Counted from the first letter of the stretch, positions 25,009 to 33,459 are shown. The stretch is 64,000 nt of DNA from Streptomyces sp. NBC_01408 (GCF_026340255.1 NZ_JAPEPJ010000001.1:4619501-4683500), one strand, 5' to 3'. Program-made: numbers and translations. Notes: generated by a model from the letters alone, not told the origin.

Positions 25009-26424
25009 ATGACGGAAATTCTTGTGCCGGGTCCCGGCGGTACCGCGATAGCCGCCGATGCGCGGGTGGTCGACCACCCGGCGTGGCCCGAGCTCAAGGC
25101 CGCCGTGGAGGAGATCCGCCCCTGGCAGGCCAAGGACGGCTCCATCGACTTCGAGGCGGAGGGCGCCCCCGCCCGGGCCGCCGCCGAGGCCGCCGTCGAG
25201 CGCGTGGTCGGCGCCGTCCAGGCGCTCTCCCCGCTGCTCCCGCACGCCACGGCCTACCACCAGGCCCTCGTCGGCGACCTGCGCAAGTGGGCCGCGGACG
25301 GTTTCGTGGTGCCGGACTTCCTCGACTCCCTGCTGGCCTTCCACCCGGCCGCCGAGCGCGCCGACGGTCTCCAGCACCTCGTGGTCTTCCCCATGTACAC
25401 GCAGAACGGCAACCCGGACCGCAATCTGGAGGCCGTCGCGCTCAAGATGGTGTGGCCCGAGTGGCTCGCCGAGCTGGAGCGCACCCGGTACGACAACCCG
25501 CTCTTCCTCGGCATCACCTTCGAGGACTTCACCCCGGGCTACGACACCAACTCCGCCGTGCTCTTCCCGGAGACCATCGCGGTGCGCGAGGCCCCCGAGC
25601 GCTTCACCTGGGGCGGCATCTTCTGCGACCGCGAGGCCGCCCGCTACCGCAAGGTCACCGAGGCCGCCGTGGACATCCTGGGCATCGAGCTGCCCGAGGA
25701 CATCGCCGCCATGGTCCAGGACCAGCAGCGCTGCGAGAAGGCATTCGTCCTGTGGGACATGGTCCACGACCGCACCCACAGCCACGGCGACCTGCCGTTC
25801 GACCCCTTCATGATCAAGCAGCGCCAGCCGTTCTGGATGTACGGGCTGGAGGAGCTGCGCTGCGACCTCACCGCCTTCAAGGAGGCCGTGAAGCTCGAGT
25901 CCGAGGGCAACGAGCACGGCCGCGACGTGCAGTACGCGGTCCTCTTCGACCGGATGTTCCGCTTCCCGGTCTCCGGCGACCGCAACCGCAACTACGACGG
26001 TCTCGGCGGCCAGCTCCTCTTCGCGTACCTCCACAAGCACGACGTCGTGCGCTGGACGGACAACAAGCTGAAGATCGACTGGATGCGCGCCCCGCAGGTC
26101 ACCAACCAGCTGTGCGGCGAGATCGAGGACCTCTACCGGGCCGGCATCGACCGCCCGAAGCTCGTCCACTGGTTCAAGGCCTACGAGCTGGTCTCCACCT
26201 ACCTCGCCCCGCACCCGGGCTCCAAGTGGGCCAAGGGCCCCGACGCCCTCGACATGACGCAGCCTCCGCGCAAGCTCGTGGACGACGTGCTTCCGGACGA
26301 GTTTCCGCTCAGCATGTTCTATGAGGCCCTCGCCAAGAAGCTCAAGGGCGTGATCGCCTCTACGAAGGGCATCACCGCCCGGAACGCGGAACACGCCGAG
26401 AACGCTGCGCGGGTCGCCGCGTGA
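25009..26424 (+). CDS. DUF6421 family protein
   Basis: A 471-residue cytoplasmic protein of the actinobacterial DUF6421 family, of unknown function. It has no signal peptide or membrane helix. Notable conserved-looking stretches are LVVFPMYTQNGNPDRNLEA, EWLAELERTRYDNPLFLG, FTPGYDTNSAVLFPET, a His-rich MVHDRTHSHGDLPFDPFMIKQR that could bind metal, and LFAYLHKHDVVRWTDNKL. GGAGG lies 10 bases before the ATG at 25009. It heads an operon with an SDR and a threonine-aldolase-type PLP enzyme, which suggests metabolism of an amino-acid or hydroxy-amino-acid-like compound (inference). Confidence 0.82.
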   Translation: MTEILVPGPGGTAIAADARVVDHPAWPELKAAVEEIRPWQAKDGSIDFEAEGAPARAAAEAAVERVVGAVQALSPLLPHATAYHQALVGDLRKWAADGFVVPDFLDSLLAFHPAAERADGLQHLVVFPMYTQNGNPDRNLEAVALKMVWPEWLAELERTRYDNPLFLGITFEDFTPGYDTNSAVLFPETIAVREAPERFTWGGIFCDREAARYRKVTEAAVDILGIELPEDIAAMVQDQQRCEKAFVLWDMVHDRTHSHGDLPFDPFMIKQRQPFWMYGLEELRCDLTAFKEAVKLESEGNEHGRDVQYAVLFDRMFRFPVSGDRNRNYDGLGGQLLFAYLHKHDVVRWTDNKLKIDWMRAPQVTNQLCGEIEDLYRAGIDRPKLVHWFKAYELVSTYLAPHPGSKWAKGPDALDMTQPPRKLVDDVLPDEFPLSMFYEALAKKLKGVIASTKGITARNAEHAENAARVAA

Positions 26425-26450
26425 GCACTCGCCCTCAGGAGGCTGCACAG

Positions 26451-27218
26451 ATGAACGGCTCCGGGAACGGCAACGGCAACGGGAAGCTCCAGGGAGCGGT
26501 GGTCGCGGTGGCCGGGGCGGGCGGGCCCGCCGGCCGCGCCACCCTGCTCCGCCTCGCCGAGGCGGGTGCGGTGGTCGTGGCCTCCGACGCCGACCCGGCG
26601 CGGCTCGCGGAAGCCGTGGACGCGGCACGCTACGCCCACGGCGGCGCCACCATCACCGGTGACACCGTGGACCTGCTCGACCTGGACGCCACCAAGGCGT
26701 GGGCCGAGCAGACCGAGAAGGAGTTCGGCCACGTGGACGGCCTAGTCCACCTCGTCGGCGGCTGGCGCGGATCCACCACCTTCACCGACACCGACCTCGC
26801 GGACTGGGACTTCCTGGAGAAGCTCCTCATCCGCACCGTCCAGCACACCTCGCTCGCCTTCCACGACGGCCTGCTGCGCAGCGACCGCGGCCGCTACGTC
26901 CTGGTCAGCCAGTCCGGCGCGCACAAGCCGGTCGCCAACAACGCCGCGTACAACGCGGGCAAGGCGGCGGCCGAGGCCTGGACGCTGGCGCTCGCCGACT
27001 CCTTCCGCAAGGTGGGGGGCGATGAGGGTCCGGGCGCTGCGGCTGCGATCCTGGTCATCAAGGCACTGGTGCACGACGCGATGCGCGCCGAGCGTCCCAA
27101 TGCGAAGTTCGCGGGCTTCACCGACGTCAAGGAGCTGGCCGAGGCCATCGCCGGAGTCTGGGAGCGGCCCGCCATCGATGTGAACGGAAAGCGTCTGTGG
27201 CTCACTCCGCAACCGTGA
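26451..27218 (+). CDS. Short-chain dehydrogenase/reductase (SDR)
   Basis: A 255-residue SDR. The cofactor loop is VAVAGAGGPAGRATLLRL, a variant of TGxxxGxG, followed by an Asp (ASDADPARL) that suggests NAD preference. VHLVGGWRG replaces NNAG; the catalytic Tyr and Lys are in NNAAYNAGKAAAEAW, with the serine in LVSQSGAH. GGAGG lies 8 bases before the ATG at 26451; a GTG at 26421 that overlaps the DUF6421 stop lacks a site. The N-terminal Gly/Asn run is low complexity. Middle gene of a three-gene operon; the end overlaps the aldolase start by 22 bases. Confidence 0.87.
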   Translation: MNGSGNGNGNGKLQGAVVAVAGAGGPAGRATLLRLAEAGAVVVASDADPARLAEAVDAARYAHGGATITGDTVDLLDLDATKAWAEQTEKEFGHVDGLVHLVGGWRGSTTFTDTDLADWDFLEKLLIRTVQHTSLAFHDGLLRSDRGRYVLVSQSGAHKPVANNAAYNAGKAAAEAWTLALADSFRKVGGDEGPGAAAAILVIKALVHDAMRAERPNAKFAGFTDVKELAEAIAGVWERPAIDVNGKRLWLTPQP

Positions 27219-28276
27219 GAACCGATGCGCGCCGCCACCACGACCCGGCGGTACGCGGTTTCGCGAGCGACAACTACGCGGGGGTGCATCCGGAGATCCT
27301 GGAGGCCATCGCGCTCGCCAACGGCGGCCACCAGGTCGCCTACGGTGACGACGAGTACACCGAACACCTGCAGAAGGTCTTCCGCAGCCACTTCGGACCG
27401 TACGCGCAGGCCTTCCCGGTCTTCAACGGAACCGGCGCCAACGTCACGGCCCTCCAGGCCCTGACCGACCGCTGGGGCGCCGTGATCTGCGCCGAGTCGG
27501 CGCACATCAACGTCGACGAGGGCGGTGCGCCGGAGCGGATGGCGGGCCTGAAGCTGCTCACCGTCCCGACGCCGGACGGCAAGCTCACCCCGGAGCTCAT
27601 CGACCGCCAGGCCTGGGGCTGGGAGGACGAGCACCGGGCGATGCCCCAGGTCGTCTCGATCACCCAGAACACCGAGCTGGGCACCGTGTACACCCCGGAC
27701 GAGATCCGGGCCATCTGCGAGCACGCGCACGGCAAGGGCATGAAGGTCCACCTGGACGGCGCCCGGATAGCCAACGCCGCGGCCTCGCTCGACGTGCCGA
27801 TGCGGACCTTCACCAACACGGTCGGCGTGGACGTGCTGTCGTACGGCGGCACCAAGAACGGCATGATGTTCGGCGAGGCCGTGGTGGTGCTCAATCCGGA
27901 CGCGGTCCGGCAGATGAAGCACATCCGCAAGATGTCGATGCAGCTCGCGTCCAAGATGCGGTTCGTGTCGGTGCAGCTGGAGGCGCTGCTCGCCAAGGAC
28001 CTGTGGCTGCGCAACGCCCGGCACTCCAACGCGATGGCGCAGCGGCTGGCCGCGGGCGTCCGCGAGACGGACGGGGTGGAGATCCTCTACCCGGTGCAGG
28101 CCAACGCGGTGTTCGCGCGGCTGCCGCACGAGGTGTCGCTGCGGCTGCAGAAGCGCTACCGCTTCTACTTCTGGGACGAGACCGCCGGTGACGTCCGCTG
28201 GATGTGCGGCTTCGACACCCAGGAGGAGGACGTGGACGGCTTCCTCCAGGCGCTGAAGGAAGAGCTGGCGCGCTGA
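27197..28276 (+). CDS. Low-specificity threonine aldolase / beta-eliminating lyase family
   Basis: A 359-residue fold-type I PLP enzyme of the threonine aldolase family. FASDNYAGVHPEILEAI is the usual opening, HVDLDGARIANAA-type binding appears as VHLDGARIANAAAS, and the PLP lysine is Lys220 in VLSYGGTKNGMMFG. Such enzymes split beta-hydroxy-amino acids into glycine and an aldehyde. The GTG at 27197 lies inside the SDR gene with GGAAAG ahead, so translation is probably coupled. Products of SDR and aldolase could be consecutive steps (oxidation or reduction around an aldehyde), but the substrate is unknown. Confidence 0.88.
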   Translation: MAHSATVRTDARRHHDPAVRGFASDNYAGVHPEILEAIALANGGHQVAYGDDEYTEHLQKVFRSHFGPYAQAFPVFNGTGANVTALQALTDRWGAVICAESAHINVDEGGAPERMAGLKLLTVPTPDGKLTPELIDRQAWGWEDEHRAMPQVVSITQNTELGTVYTPDEIRAICEHAHGKGMKVHLDGARIANAAASLDVPMRTFTNTVGVDVLSYGGTKNGMMFGEAVVVLNPDAVRQMKHIRKMSMQLASKMRFVSVQLEALLAKDLWLRNARHSNAMAQRLAAGVRETDGVEILYPVQANAVFARLPHEVSLRLQKRYRFYFWDETAGDVRWMCGFDTQEEDVDGFLQALKEELAR

Positions 28277-28343
28277 GCCGTGGCCGTCCCGGCCGGGACG
28301 GCGCCACACCATAATTCGATAGTCATGCGTATCGTCGTATAGG

Positions 28344-28357
28344 TATGCTCCTGGATC
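28344..28357 (+). promoter_or_regulatory. -10 element giving a probable leaderless mRNA
   Basis: TATGCT ends 8 bases before the ATG at 28358 inside an AT-rich stretch (28311-28349), and there is no ribosome site. Transcription probably starts at or next to the start codon. Confidence 0.5.
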
Positions 28358-28960
28358 ATGGAACTGATCCAGGAGCAGCCCGACCTCGCCGCCTATCTGG
28401 CGGCCGACGACGCCATCGACCACGGCCACCCGCTCGTACGCGAAACCGCCGACGCCCTCTGGACCGCCACGGGCGCCGACGCGCATGCGTACGCCGAGGT
28501 GGCCTTCGAGTTCGTCCGCGACACCGTCCCGCACTCGGCGGACTCCGGCGACCCGCGCGTCAGCTGGCGCGCCTCCGACGTGCTCGCCACGCGCAACGGC
28601 ATCTGCTACGCCAAGTCCCACGCGCTGGCCGCCCTGCTGCGCGCCCAGGGCATTCCGGCCGCCCTCTGCTACCAGCTCCTCGCGGACGACGACGGATCGA
28701 ACCCCGTGGTCCACGGGCTGATCGCCCTGCGGCTGCCCGGCCGGACGCAGTGGTTCCGCCAGGACCCGCGGGGCAACAAGCCCGGCGTGGACGCGCAGTT
28801 CAGCCTCGACTGCGAGCAACTGGCCTTCCCCGTGCGCCCGGAGCTCGGCGAAGTCGACTACCCCGAGCTGCACGCCGCCCCGCACCCGGCCACGCTCAAG
28901 GCCCTCCGGGACTCCGCCGACCGGCCGGAGCTGTGGCGCAGGCTTCCGACGTCCCTGTAG
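28358..28960 (+). CDS. Transglutaminase-like cysteine protein
   Basis: A 200-residue protein with the transglutaminase-like core. The triad is Cys83 in RNGICYAKS, His119 in NPVVHGLIALRLPG, and probably Asp136 in WFRQDPRGNKPG. There is no signal peptide, and many bacterial relatives act as amidases or proteases in the cytoplasm. The ATG at 28358 follows a TATGCT -10 by 8 bases, consistent with a leaderless message. It follows the aldolase by 81 bases but has its own promoter. The 3-prime end overlaps the convergent MFS gene by 65 bases. Confidence 0.83.
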   Translation: MELIQEQPDLAAYLAADDAIDHGHPLVRETADALWTATGADAHAYAEVAFEFVRDTVPHSADSGDPRVSWRASDVLATRNGICYAKSHALAALLRAQGIPAALCYQLLADDDGSNPVVHGLIALRLPGRTQWFRQDPRGNKPGVDAQFSLDCEQLAFPVRPELGEVDYPELHAAPHPATLKALRDSADRPELWRRLPTSL

Positions 28961-30131
28961 CCGCCTGTGGAGCGGCGCCCCGTACGGTCACCAGCGCGTG
29001 CAGCAGGGCCGCGGCGAGCTGGAGTCCGGCGATCCCGGCCAGCAGGGTCCGTGCGGGCGCGTCGGCCGCGAACCCCACCAGGGCCGCCCCGGCCGCCGCC
29101 GCCGTCAGCTTGAGCCCCGCGCCCAGGGTGAACACCTGCGTGCGCGCGCCCGTCGGCGCGTGCTCCGAGCGGATCCGGAGCGTGGCCGTCAGCAGTGGCC
29201 CGTCGCACACCCCCGCCACCGCGAACAGCGCCGCCATGACGGCCACGGACGGCGCGAGGGCCGCCGCGGCCAGGGCGGCCCCGGTCCCGGTCAGCGCCCA
29301 TCGGGCGAGGCGCCCCGACTCCACCGAGGTCAGCCGGCCCAGCGTCAGGGAACCCGTCAGCGCGCCCACCGCGAAGGCCGTCACCAGTATGCCCCCGGCC
29401 CCCGGGCTGCCGAGCCCGGCCGCCAGCAGCACCGAGGTGGTGGTGAGCGAGCCGATGCCGACGAACGCCAGGGTCGTGGCCGAGGTGACGGCCCGCAGCT
29501 CCCGGACCCGCCACAGGGCCACGAGCCCGGCGGTGATCCCCGTCCCGGGTGCGCCACGGAGCGGGCCCGCGTCCTGCCCCTCGTACGGAAGGCCCGCCGC
29601 CAGCACCGCCGCGAGCGCGCCGGAGGCCGCCAGGGCCGCCATCGCGGGTGCGGCCGAGGCCAGGGCCGTGACCAGGCTGACCACCGCCGGTGCGGTGACC
29701 GCCGCGGCGTTGTAGGTGGAGGCGTCCCAGCCGTAGGCCCGGTCCCGCCCCGCACCCGCCGGCACCAGGCCGGAGACCAGGCTGGACAGTCCGCCGGTGA
29801 CCATCGGCCCGCAGGTGCCGCCGCACACCGCCACCGCGATCACCACCGCGACCGGCGCCCGGCCCAGCAGCAGCGACAGCGCCGCCACCGCCGCCGTGAA
29901 CCCGGCCAGGGCGCCGACGTGGAAGAGCCGGGGCCGACGGGTACGGGCCGCGGCGGCGCCCGCGAGCGGGGCCGCCAGCACGTGCGGGGCCAGCCAGGCC
30001 GTCAGCACGAACGCGCCGTGCGCCGCGCTCCCGGTGCGCTCCAGGGCGAGCAGCACCAGCGCCATGCCCATGCCCTCGGAGGCGAAGCGCGCGGCCAGCG
30101 CCGCCGCCAGGTACCGCCACAACCCGCGCAT
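28896..30131 (-). CDS. MFS transporter
   Basis: A 411-residue major-facilitator protein with about 12 predicted hydrophobic helices (for example VLAAPLAGAAAA, VAVVIAVAVCGGTCGPM, ILVTAFAVGALTGSLTLG, LLAGIAGLQLAAALLHALV) and a basic loop RTRRPRLF after the second helix, as in drug-efflux members. GGGGG sits before the ATG at 30131; longer in-frame reading would run antisense into the divergent CGNR gene. The shared upstream region holds a GTAACGT/ACGTTAC dyad, so the CGNR-type regulator probably controls this exporter. The substrate is unknown. Confidence 0.82.
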   Translation of the reverse strand: MRGLWRYLAAALAARFASEGMGMALVLLALERTGSAAHGAFVLTAWLAPHVLAAPLAGAAAARTRRPRLFHVGALAGFTAAVAALSLLLGRAPVAVVIAVAVCGGTCGPMVTGGLSSLVSGLVPAGAGRDRAYGWDASTYNAAAVTAPAVVSLVTALASAAPAMAALAASGALAAVLAAGLPYEGQDAGPLRGAPGTGITAGLVALWRVRELRAVTSATTLAFVGIGSLTTTSVLLAAGLGSPGAGGILVTAFAVGALTGSLTLGRLTSVESGRLARWALTGTGAALAAAALAPSVAVMAALFAVAGVCDGPLLTATLRIRSEHAPTGARTQVFTLGAGLKLTAAAAGAALVGFAADAPARTLLAGIAGLQLAAALLHALVTVRGAAPQAATGTSEACATAPAGRRSPGGP

Positions 30132-30150
30132 CCCGCACCCCCGCCATTGT

Positions 30151-30183
30151 GTAACGTGATAGCCGGGCAAGACGTTACGTGAT
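30151..30183. promoter_or_regulatory. Operator-like dyad between MFS and CGNR genes
   Basis: GTAACGT (30151-30157) and ACGTTAC (30172-30178) are perfect inverted arms; GTAACGTGAT and GTTACGTGAT (30174-30183) are also near-direct repeats 23 bases apart. The site lies between both start codons. Confidence 0.5.
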
Positions 30184-30210
30184 GCGGGTGTAGGGCGAAA
30201 GGATCCAGGC

Positions 30211-30762
30211 ATGGCGGACTCCGGACCGGGCTTCTCGGCCCCCCAGCGCCTGATCGACCTCGCCGAGGCGGTGCGCGCGGACCCCGGCCTGCCGCGCGCG
30301 GGCCTCGCGGCGCTGCTGGCCCGGCACGGGGAGCGCCCGGGCGACCTCACCGAGGAGGCCTTCGGCGAGGCGGACGCCGCCGAACTGCGCGCCGCGGCCA
30401 GGCGGATGGCGGGGGTGCTCGCCGAGCCGGACGAGGACCGGGCCGCCGAGGCCCTCAACGCGCTCTTCGTGCAGTGCGCCACCAGGCCCCGGCTGACCCG
30501 GCACGACGGCCACCCCTGGCACCTGCACGTGGACCGGGGCGACGGGGCGGGCTGGGGTGACTGGTTCCTCGCGACCGGCGCCCTCGCACTGGCCCAGCTC
30601 CTCACCGAGCACGGGCGGATCGCGTGGGGGGCCTGCGCCGCCGAGGGGTGCGGGCGGCTCTTCCTCGCCACCGGGCCGGGCAGCGCCCGCCGCTACTGCT
30701 CCAGCACGTGCTCAAGCCGCTCGCGGGTGGCCGCCCACCGCCGCCGCAAGCGCGAAGCCTGA
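30211..30762 (+). CDS. ABATE/CGNR zinc-finger regulator
   Basis: A 183-residue protein of the CGNR/ABATE group, putative stress-induced transcription regulators. A helical N-terminal domain (LIDLAEAVRADP to ALFVQCATRPRL, then WHLHVDRGD) is followed by a C-terminal zinc finger with paired cysteines (GACAAEGCGRLFLATGPGS, then YCSSTCSSRSRVAAHRRRK). The namesake CGNR here reads CSSR. The C-terminus is strongly basic, fitting DNA binding. AAAGGATCC precedes the ATG. It is divergent from an MFS exporter and probably regulates it. Confidence 0.82.
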   Translation: MADSGPGFSAPQRLIDLAEAVRADPGLPRAGLAALLARHGERPGDLTEEAFGEADAAELRAAARRMAGVLAEPDEDRAAEALNALFVQCATRPRLTRHDGHPWHLHVDRGDGAGWGDWFLATGALALAQLLTEHGRIAWGACAAEGCGRLFLATGPGSARRYCSSTCSSRSRVAAHRRRKREA

Positions 30763-30788
30763 CCGGAGGGGCGCGGGGCGCGGCAGTG

Positions 30789-30809
30789 TGACAGGAAACT
30801 TTCTTGTCA
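30789..30809 (+). promoter_or_regulatory. Operator-like palindrome upstream of the alginate-lyase gene
   Basis: Arms TGACAGGAAA and TTTCTTGTCA meet at one base and differ from perfect symmetry at a single pair. The GAAACTTTC core resembles, from memory, elements reported before Streptomyces xylanase genes. It lies 73 bases before the ATG. Confidence 0.5.
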
Positions 30810-30882
30810 GACATCGTTGTCGACTTGGCATGGGCATGAGTATCTTCAGCCCACCGGAACCCCTCCGACCGGAAGGCCCCCC

Positions 30883-32085
30883 ATGCGTTTCGGACTCCCC
30901 GCCGGGATCGCCGCACTGGCCCTCGGCTTACTGGTGGCGGTGGTTCCCGCCCCCACCGTCGCGGCGCCCCCGGCCCCCGCAGCCCCCGCCGCCCCCGCCC
31001 AGTTCACCCACCCCGGAGTACTCAGCAGCCGAGCACAGCTGGACTTCGTACGGGCCAAGGTGCAGGCGGGCCAGCAGCCCTGGAAACCGGCGTTCGACGC
31101 CATGCTCGCGAGCAGCTACGCATCGCTGTCCCGTACGCCCAAGCCGCGCACCGTCGTGGAGTGCGGCTCCGGTTCGAACCCGAACCACGGCTGCACGGAC
31201 GAGCGTCAGGACGCCGTCGCCGCCTATACCCAGGCGCTCGCCTGGTACATCACCAGGGACGCCAAGTACGCGAAGAAGTCCATCGAGCTGATGGACGCCT
31301 GGTCCGCGACGATCAAGGACCACACCAACAGCAACGCACCCCTGCAGAGCGGCTGGGCCGGCTCGACCTGGCCGCGCGCCGCCGAGATCATCAAGCACAC
31401 CTATACCGGCGGCTGGGCGAACCGCGACCGCTTCGCGACCATGCTGCGAGAGGTCTACCTGCCCGAGGTGATCAACGGGAGGCCGAACAGCAACGGCAAC
31501 TGGGAACTGATCATGATGGACGCCGCCGTCGGCATCTCGGTCCATCTCGACGACCGGGCGAGCTACGACAAGGCGATGGGCATCTACCTCGGCCGCGTCC
31601 CCGCCTACTTCTACCTGGCGTCCGACGGCGCGCAGCCCGCCTACCCGCCGCGCTCCCACATCGACACCCGGAGCGAGCTGGTCACCTACTGGCACGGACA
31701 GACGACCTTCGTGGACGGCCTCGCCCAGGAGACCTGCCGGGACTTCGGCCACACCGGCTGGGGGATCGCGGCGGCCACGCACGTCGCCGAGACCTCGCGG
31801 ATCCAGGGCCGCGACCTGTACCCGCAGTTCAAGGACCGGTTCCGGCACGCGCTGGGCTTCCACGCCACGTACGAACTCGGCGCGCCCGCGCCGTCCTGGC
31901 TCTGCGGCGGAAGCCCCGCCAAGGGCATCGGCCCGGTGACCGAGGTCGGCTACAACGCCCTGCACACCCGGCTCGGCGTCACCATGGACAACACGCGCAG
32001 GCTCACCGAGGGACGGCGCCCCGCGGGCGCCGACAACTACTTCGTGGCGTGGGAGACCCTGACCCACGCCGACAACCCCAACTGA
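30883..32085 (+). CDS. Secreted alginate-lyase-family polysaccharide lyase
   Basis: A 400-residue secreted protein: signal peptide MRFGLPAGIAALALGLLVAVV ending near TVAAPPA, a Pro/Ala linker, then an alginate-lyase (PL5-like) alpha-barrel. Catalytic-type segments are PNHGCTDERQDAVAAYTQALAWYITRDAKYA, NSNGNWELIMMDAAVGISVHL, and SELVTYWHGQTTFVDGLAQETCRDFGHTGWGIAAATHVAETSRIQG. It may act on alginate or another uronic-acid polymer. Codon 16 is TTA (30928-30930), inside the signal peptide, so secretion of this enzyme may wait for bldA tRNA during development. A palindrome with a GAAACTTTC core precedes it. The stop is followed by a strong terminator. Confidence 0.83.
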   Translation: MRFGLPAGIAALALGLLVAVVPAPTVAAPPAPAAPAAPAQFTHPGVLSSRAQLDFVRAKVQAGQQPWKPAFDAMLASSYASLSRTPKPRTVVECGSGSNPNHGCTDERQDAVAAYTQALAWYITRDAKYAKKSIELMDAWSATIKDHTNSNAPLQSGWAGSTWPRAAEIIKHTYTGGWANRDRFATMLREVYLPEVINGRPNSNGNWELIMMDAAVGISVHLDDRASYDKAMGIYLGRVPAYFYLASDGAQPAYPPRSHIDTRSELVTYWHGQTTFVDGLAQETCRDFGHTGWGIAAATHVAETSRIQGRDLYPQFKDRFRHALGFHATYELGAPAPSWLCGGSPAKGIGPVTEVGYNALHTRLGVTMDNTRRLTEGRRPAGADNYFVAWETLTHADNPN

Positions 32086-32099
32086 GCGGCCCGGCCACA

Positions 32100-32133
32100 G
32101 CGCGGCCCCGTCCCCCAGGGGACGGGGCCGCGC
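32100..32133. terminator. Perfect 16-bp hairpin terminator
   Basis: GCGCGGCCCCGTCCCC (32100-32115) pairs with 32118-32133 around a CA. It lies between the convergent alginate-lyase and PlsC genes. Confidence 0.85.
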
Positions 32134-32146
32134 TCCGACGTCCGGC

Positions 32147-32869
32147 TCAGCCGGCTTCCTTGACCTCGGCCGCCGTCGGCGCGGTACCGCCCAGGTGGGC
32201 CGGCAGCCACCAGGAGTCCTCGGCGCCCTTGGGCTTGTCCGGGTAGGCGCGCTGCGCCGAGTCGAGCAGCTCCTGCACGCGCTCGCGCAGGCGGCGCGTG
32301 ATGGCGCCCGCGAACTGGTCCGCCGGGGCCTCCAGGGGCTCGCCCACCCGCATCGTCACCGGGATGTGGCTGCGCTTGAGGTTCTTCGGGCGGCCCTTGG
32401 TCCACAGCCGCTGGGTGCCCCACAGGGCCACCGGGATCAGCGGGACGCCGGCCTCCTGGGCCATGCGCGCCGCACCCGACTTGAAGCTCTTGAGCGTGAA
32501 CGACTGGGAGATCGTGGCCTCCGGGAACACCCCGATGATCTCGCCCGCCCGCAGCGAGTCCAGGGCGTGCTGGTACGCCGTCTCACCCTGCTTGCGGTCC
32601 ACCGGGATGTGCTTCATGGCGCGCATCAGCGGGCCGGACACCTTGTGCCGGAACACCGACTCCTTCGCCATGAAACGCACCAGGCGCTTCTGCGGCCGCG
32701 CCGTCAGTCCGGCGAAGATGAAGTCGAGGTAGCCGATGTGGTTCGACACCAGGACCGCACCGCCCGTGCGGGGGATGTTCTCGGTTCCCTTCATGTCGAT
32801 ACGGATGTCCAGTGCACGGAACAGACCGTGCGCGGCGCTGATCACCGGGGGGTAGACGAGCTCAGCCAT
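32147..32869 (-). CDS. 1-acyl-sn-glycerol-3-phosphate acyltransferase (PlsC-like)
   Basis: A 240-residue PlsC-type acyltransferase that acylates lysophosphatidic acid at the membrane. The catalytic motif is NHIGYLD (43-49), motif II lies in VRFMAKESVFR, motif III is FPEATISQSF (usually FPEG), and motif IV PLIPVALWGTQRLW. The C-terminal 40 residues (RAYPDKPKGAEDSWWLPAHLGG) are typical of actinobacterial homologues. The start is ATG 32869. It is divergent from the thioredoxin gene with a 236-base gap; that gap holds a small GGGCTG/CAGCCC hairpin (about 32971) and no clear gene. Confidence 0.9.
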   Translation of the reverse strand: MAELVYPPVISAAHGLFRALDIRIDMKGTENIPRTGGAVLVSNHIGYLDFIFAGLTARPQKRLVRFMAKESVFRHKVSGPLMRAMKHIPVDRKQGETAYQHALDSLRAGEIIGVFPEATISQSFTLKSFKSGAARMAQEAGVPLIPVALWGTQRLWTKGRPKNLKRSHIPVTMRVGEPLEAPADQFAGAITRRLRERVQELLDSAQRAYPDKPKGAEDSWWLPAHLGGTAPTAAEVKEAG

Positions 32870-33105
32870 GCTGGGGAGACCCCGCTTTCTGCCTGGGGAG
32901 GTGCTCCCGGACGGAAGTTACGGAAGCGTAGGTACGCGACCATGGGGATCGTGCCCCATACGCGGGCTGCTGGCCAGCCCAGACGCCCGCGCCCAGGGAG
33001 ATTCTCGTCACGCAGGGAATGCGGGGCAACCACGGGGCGCTCCGAACAGGGGTACCCCCGGCGACGGCGGGGGGAACGGACACGTACGGGGGACGACGGA
33101 TCCAC

Positions 33106-33459
33106 GTGACGACGCAGACGGGAGCGCCGGTGCCGGGGCAGGCGGACGGGCAGGTCCGGCTGGGCGCCGCGGAGCTGGGCGCGGAGCCGGGCGAGCGGGC
33201 CAGCCTGGTGCAGTTCTCCAGCGCCTTCTGCCAGCCCTGCCGGGCCACCCGGCGGATCCTCGCCGAGGTCGCCGCGATGGTGGACGGGGTCGCGCACATC
33301 GAGATCGACGCCGAACGCCACCTCGGCCTCGTACGGGCCCTCGGGATCGAGAAGACCCCGACCGTGCTCGTCCTGGACGCGGCGGGCCGGATCGTCCAGC
33401 GGGCCGCCGGGATGCCCCGCAAGGCGGACGTGATCGCCGCCCTGGGCGCAGCGGTGTGA
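33106..33459 (+). CDS. Thioredoxin-family protein (CQPC)
   Basis: A 117-residue thioredoxin fold without signal peptide. The redox motif is CQPC (42-45) in LVQFSSAFCQPCRATRRIL, not the usual CGPC, and the cis-proline is in KTPTVLVLDAAGRIVQRAAG. It starts at GTG 33106 after a weak site; the first 20 residues are not conserved in thioredoxins. The changed dipeptide between the cysteines would shift the redox potential. The following 205 bases (33460-33664) hold GC-rich GGGCCGTCCGTC duplications (33463-33486) and the leader-peptide promoter. Confidence 0.85.
   Translation: MTTQTGAPVPGQADGQVRLGAAELGAEPGERASLVQFSSAFCQPCRATRRILAEVAAMVDGVAHIEIDAERHLGLVRALGIEKTPTVLVLDAAGRIVQRAAGMPRKADVIAALGAAV

Noticed and set aside
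23581..26628. A 1015-codon reverse-strand frame over the esterase and DUF6421 genes
   Set aside because: It is antisense to three well-supported genes, with Gly/Arg/Val-rich low complexity throughout.
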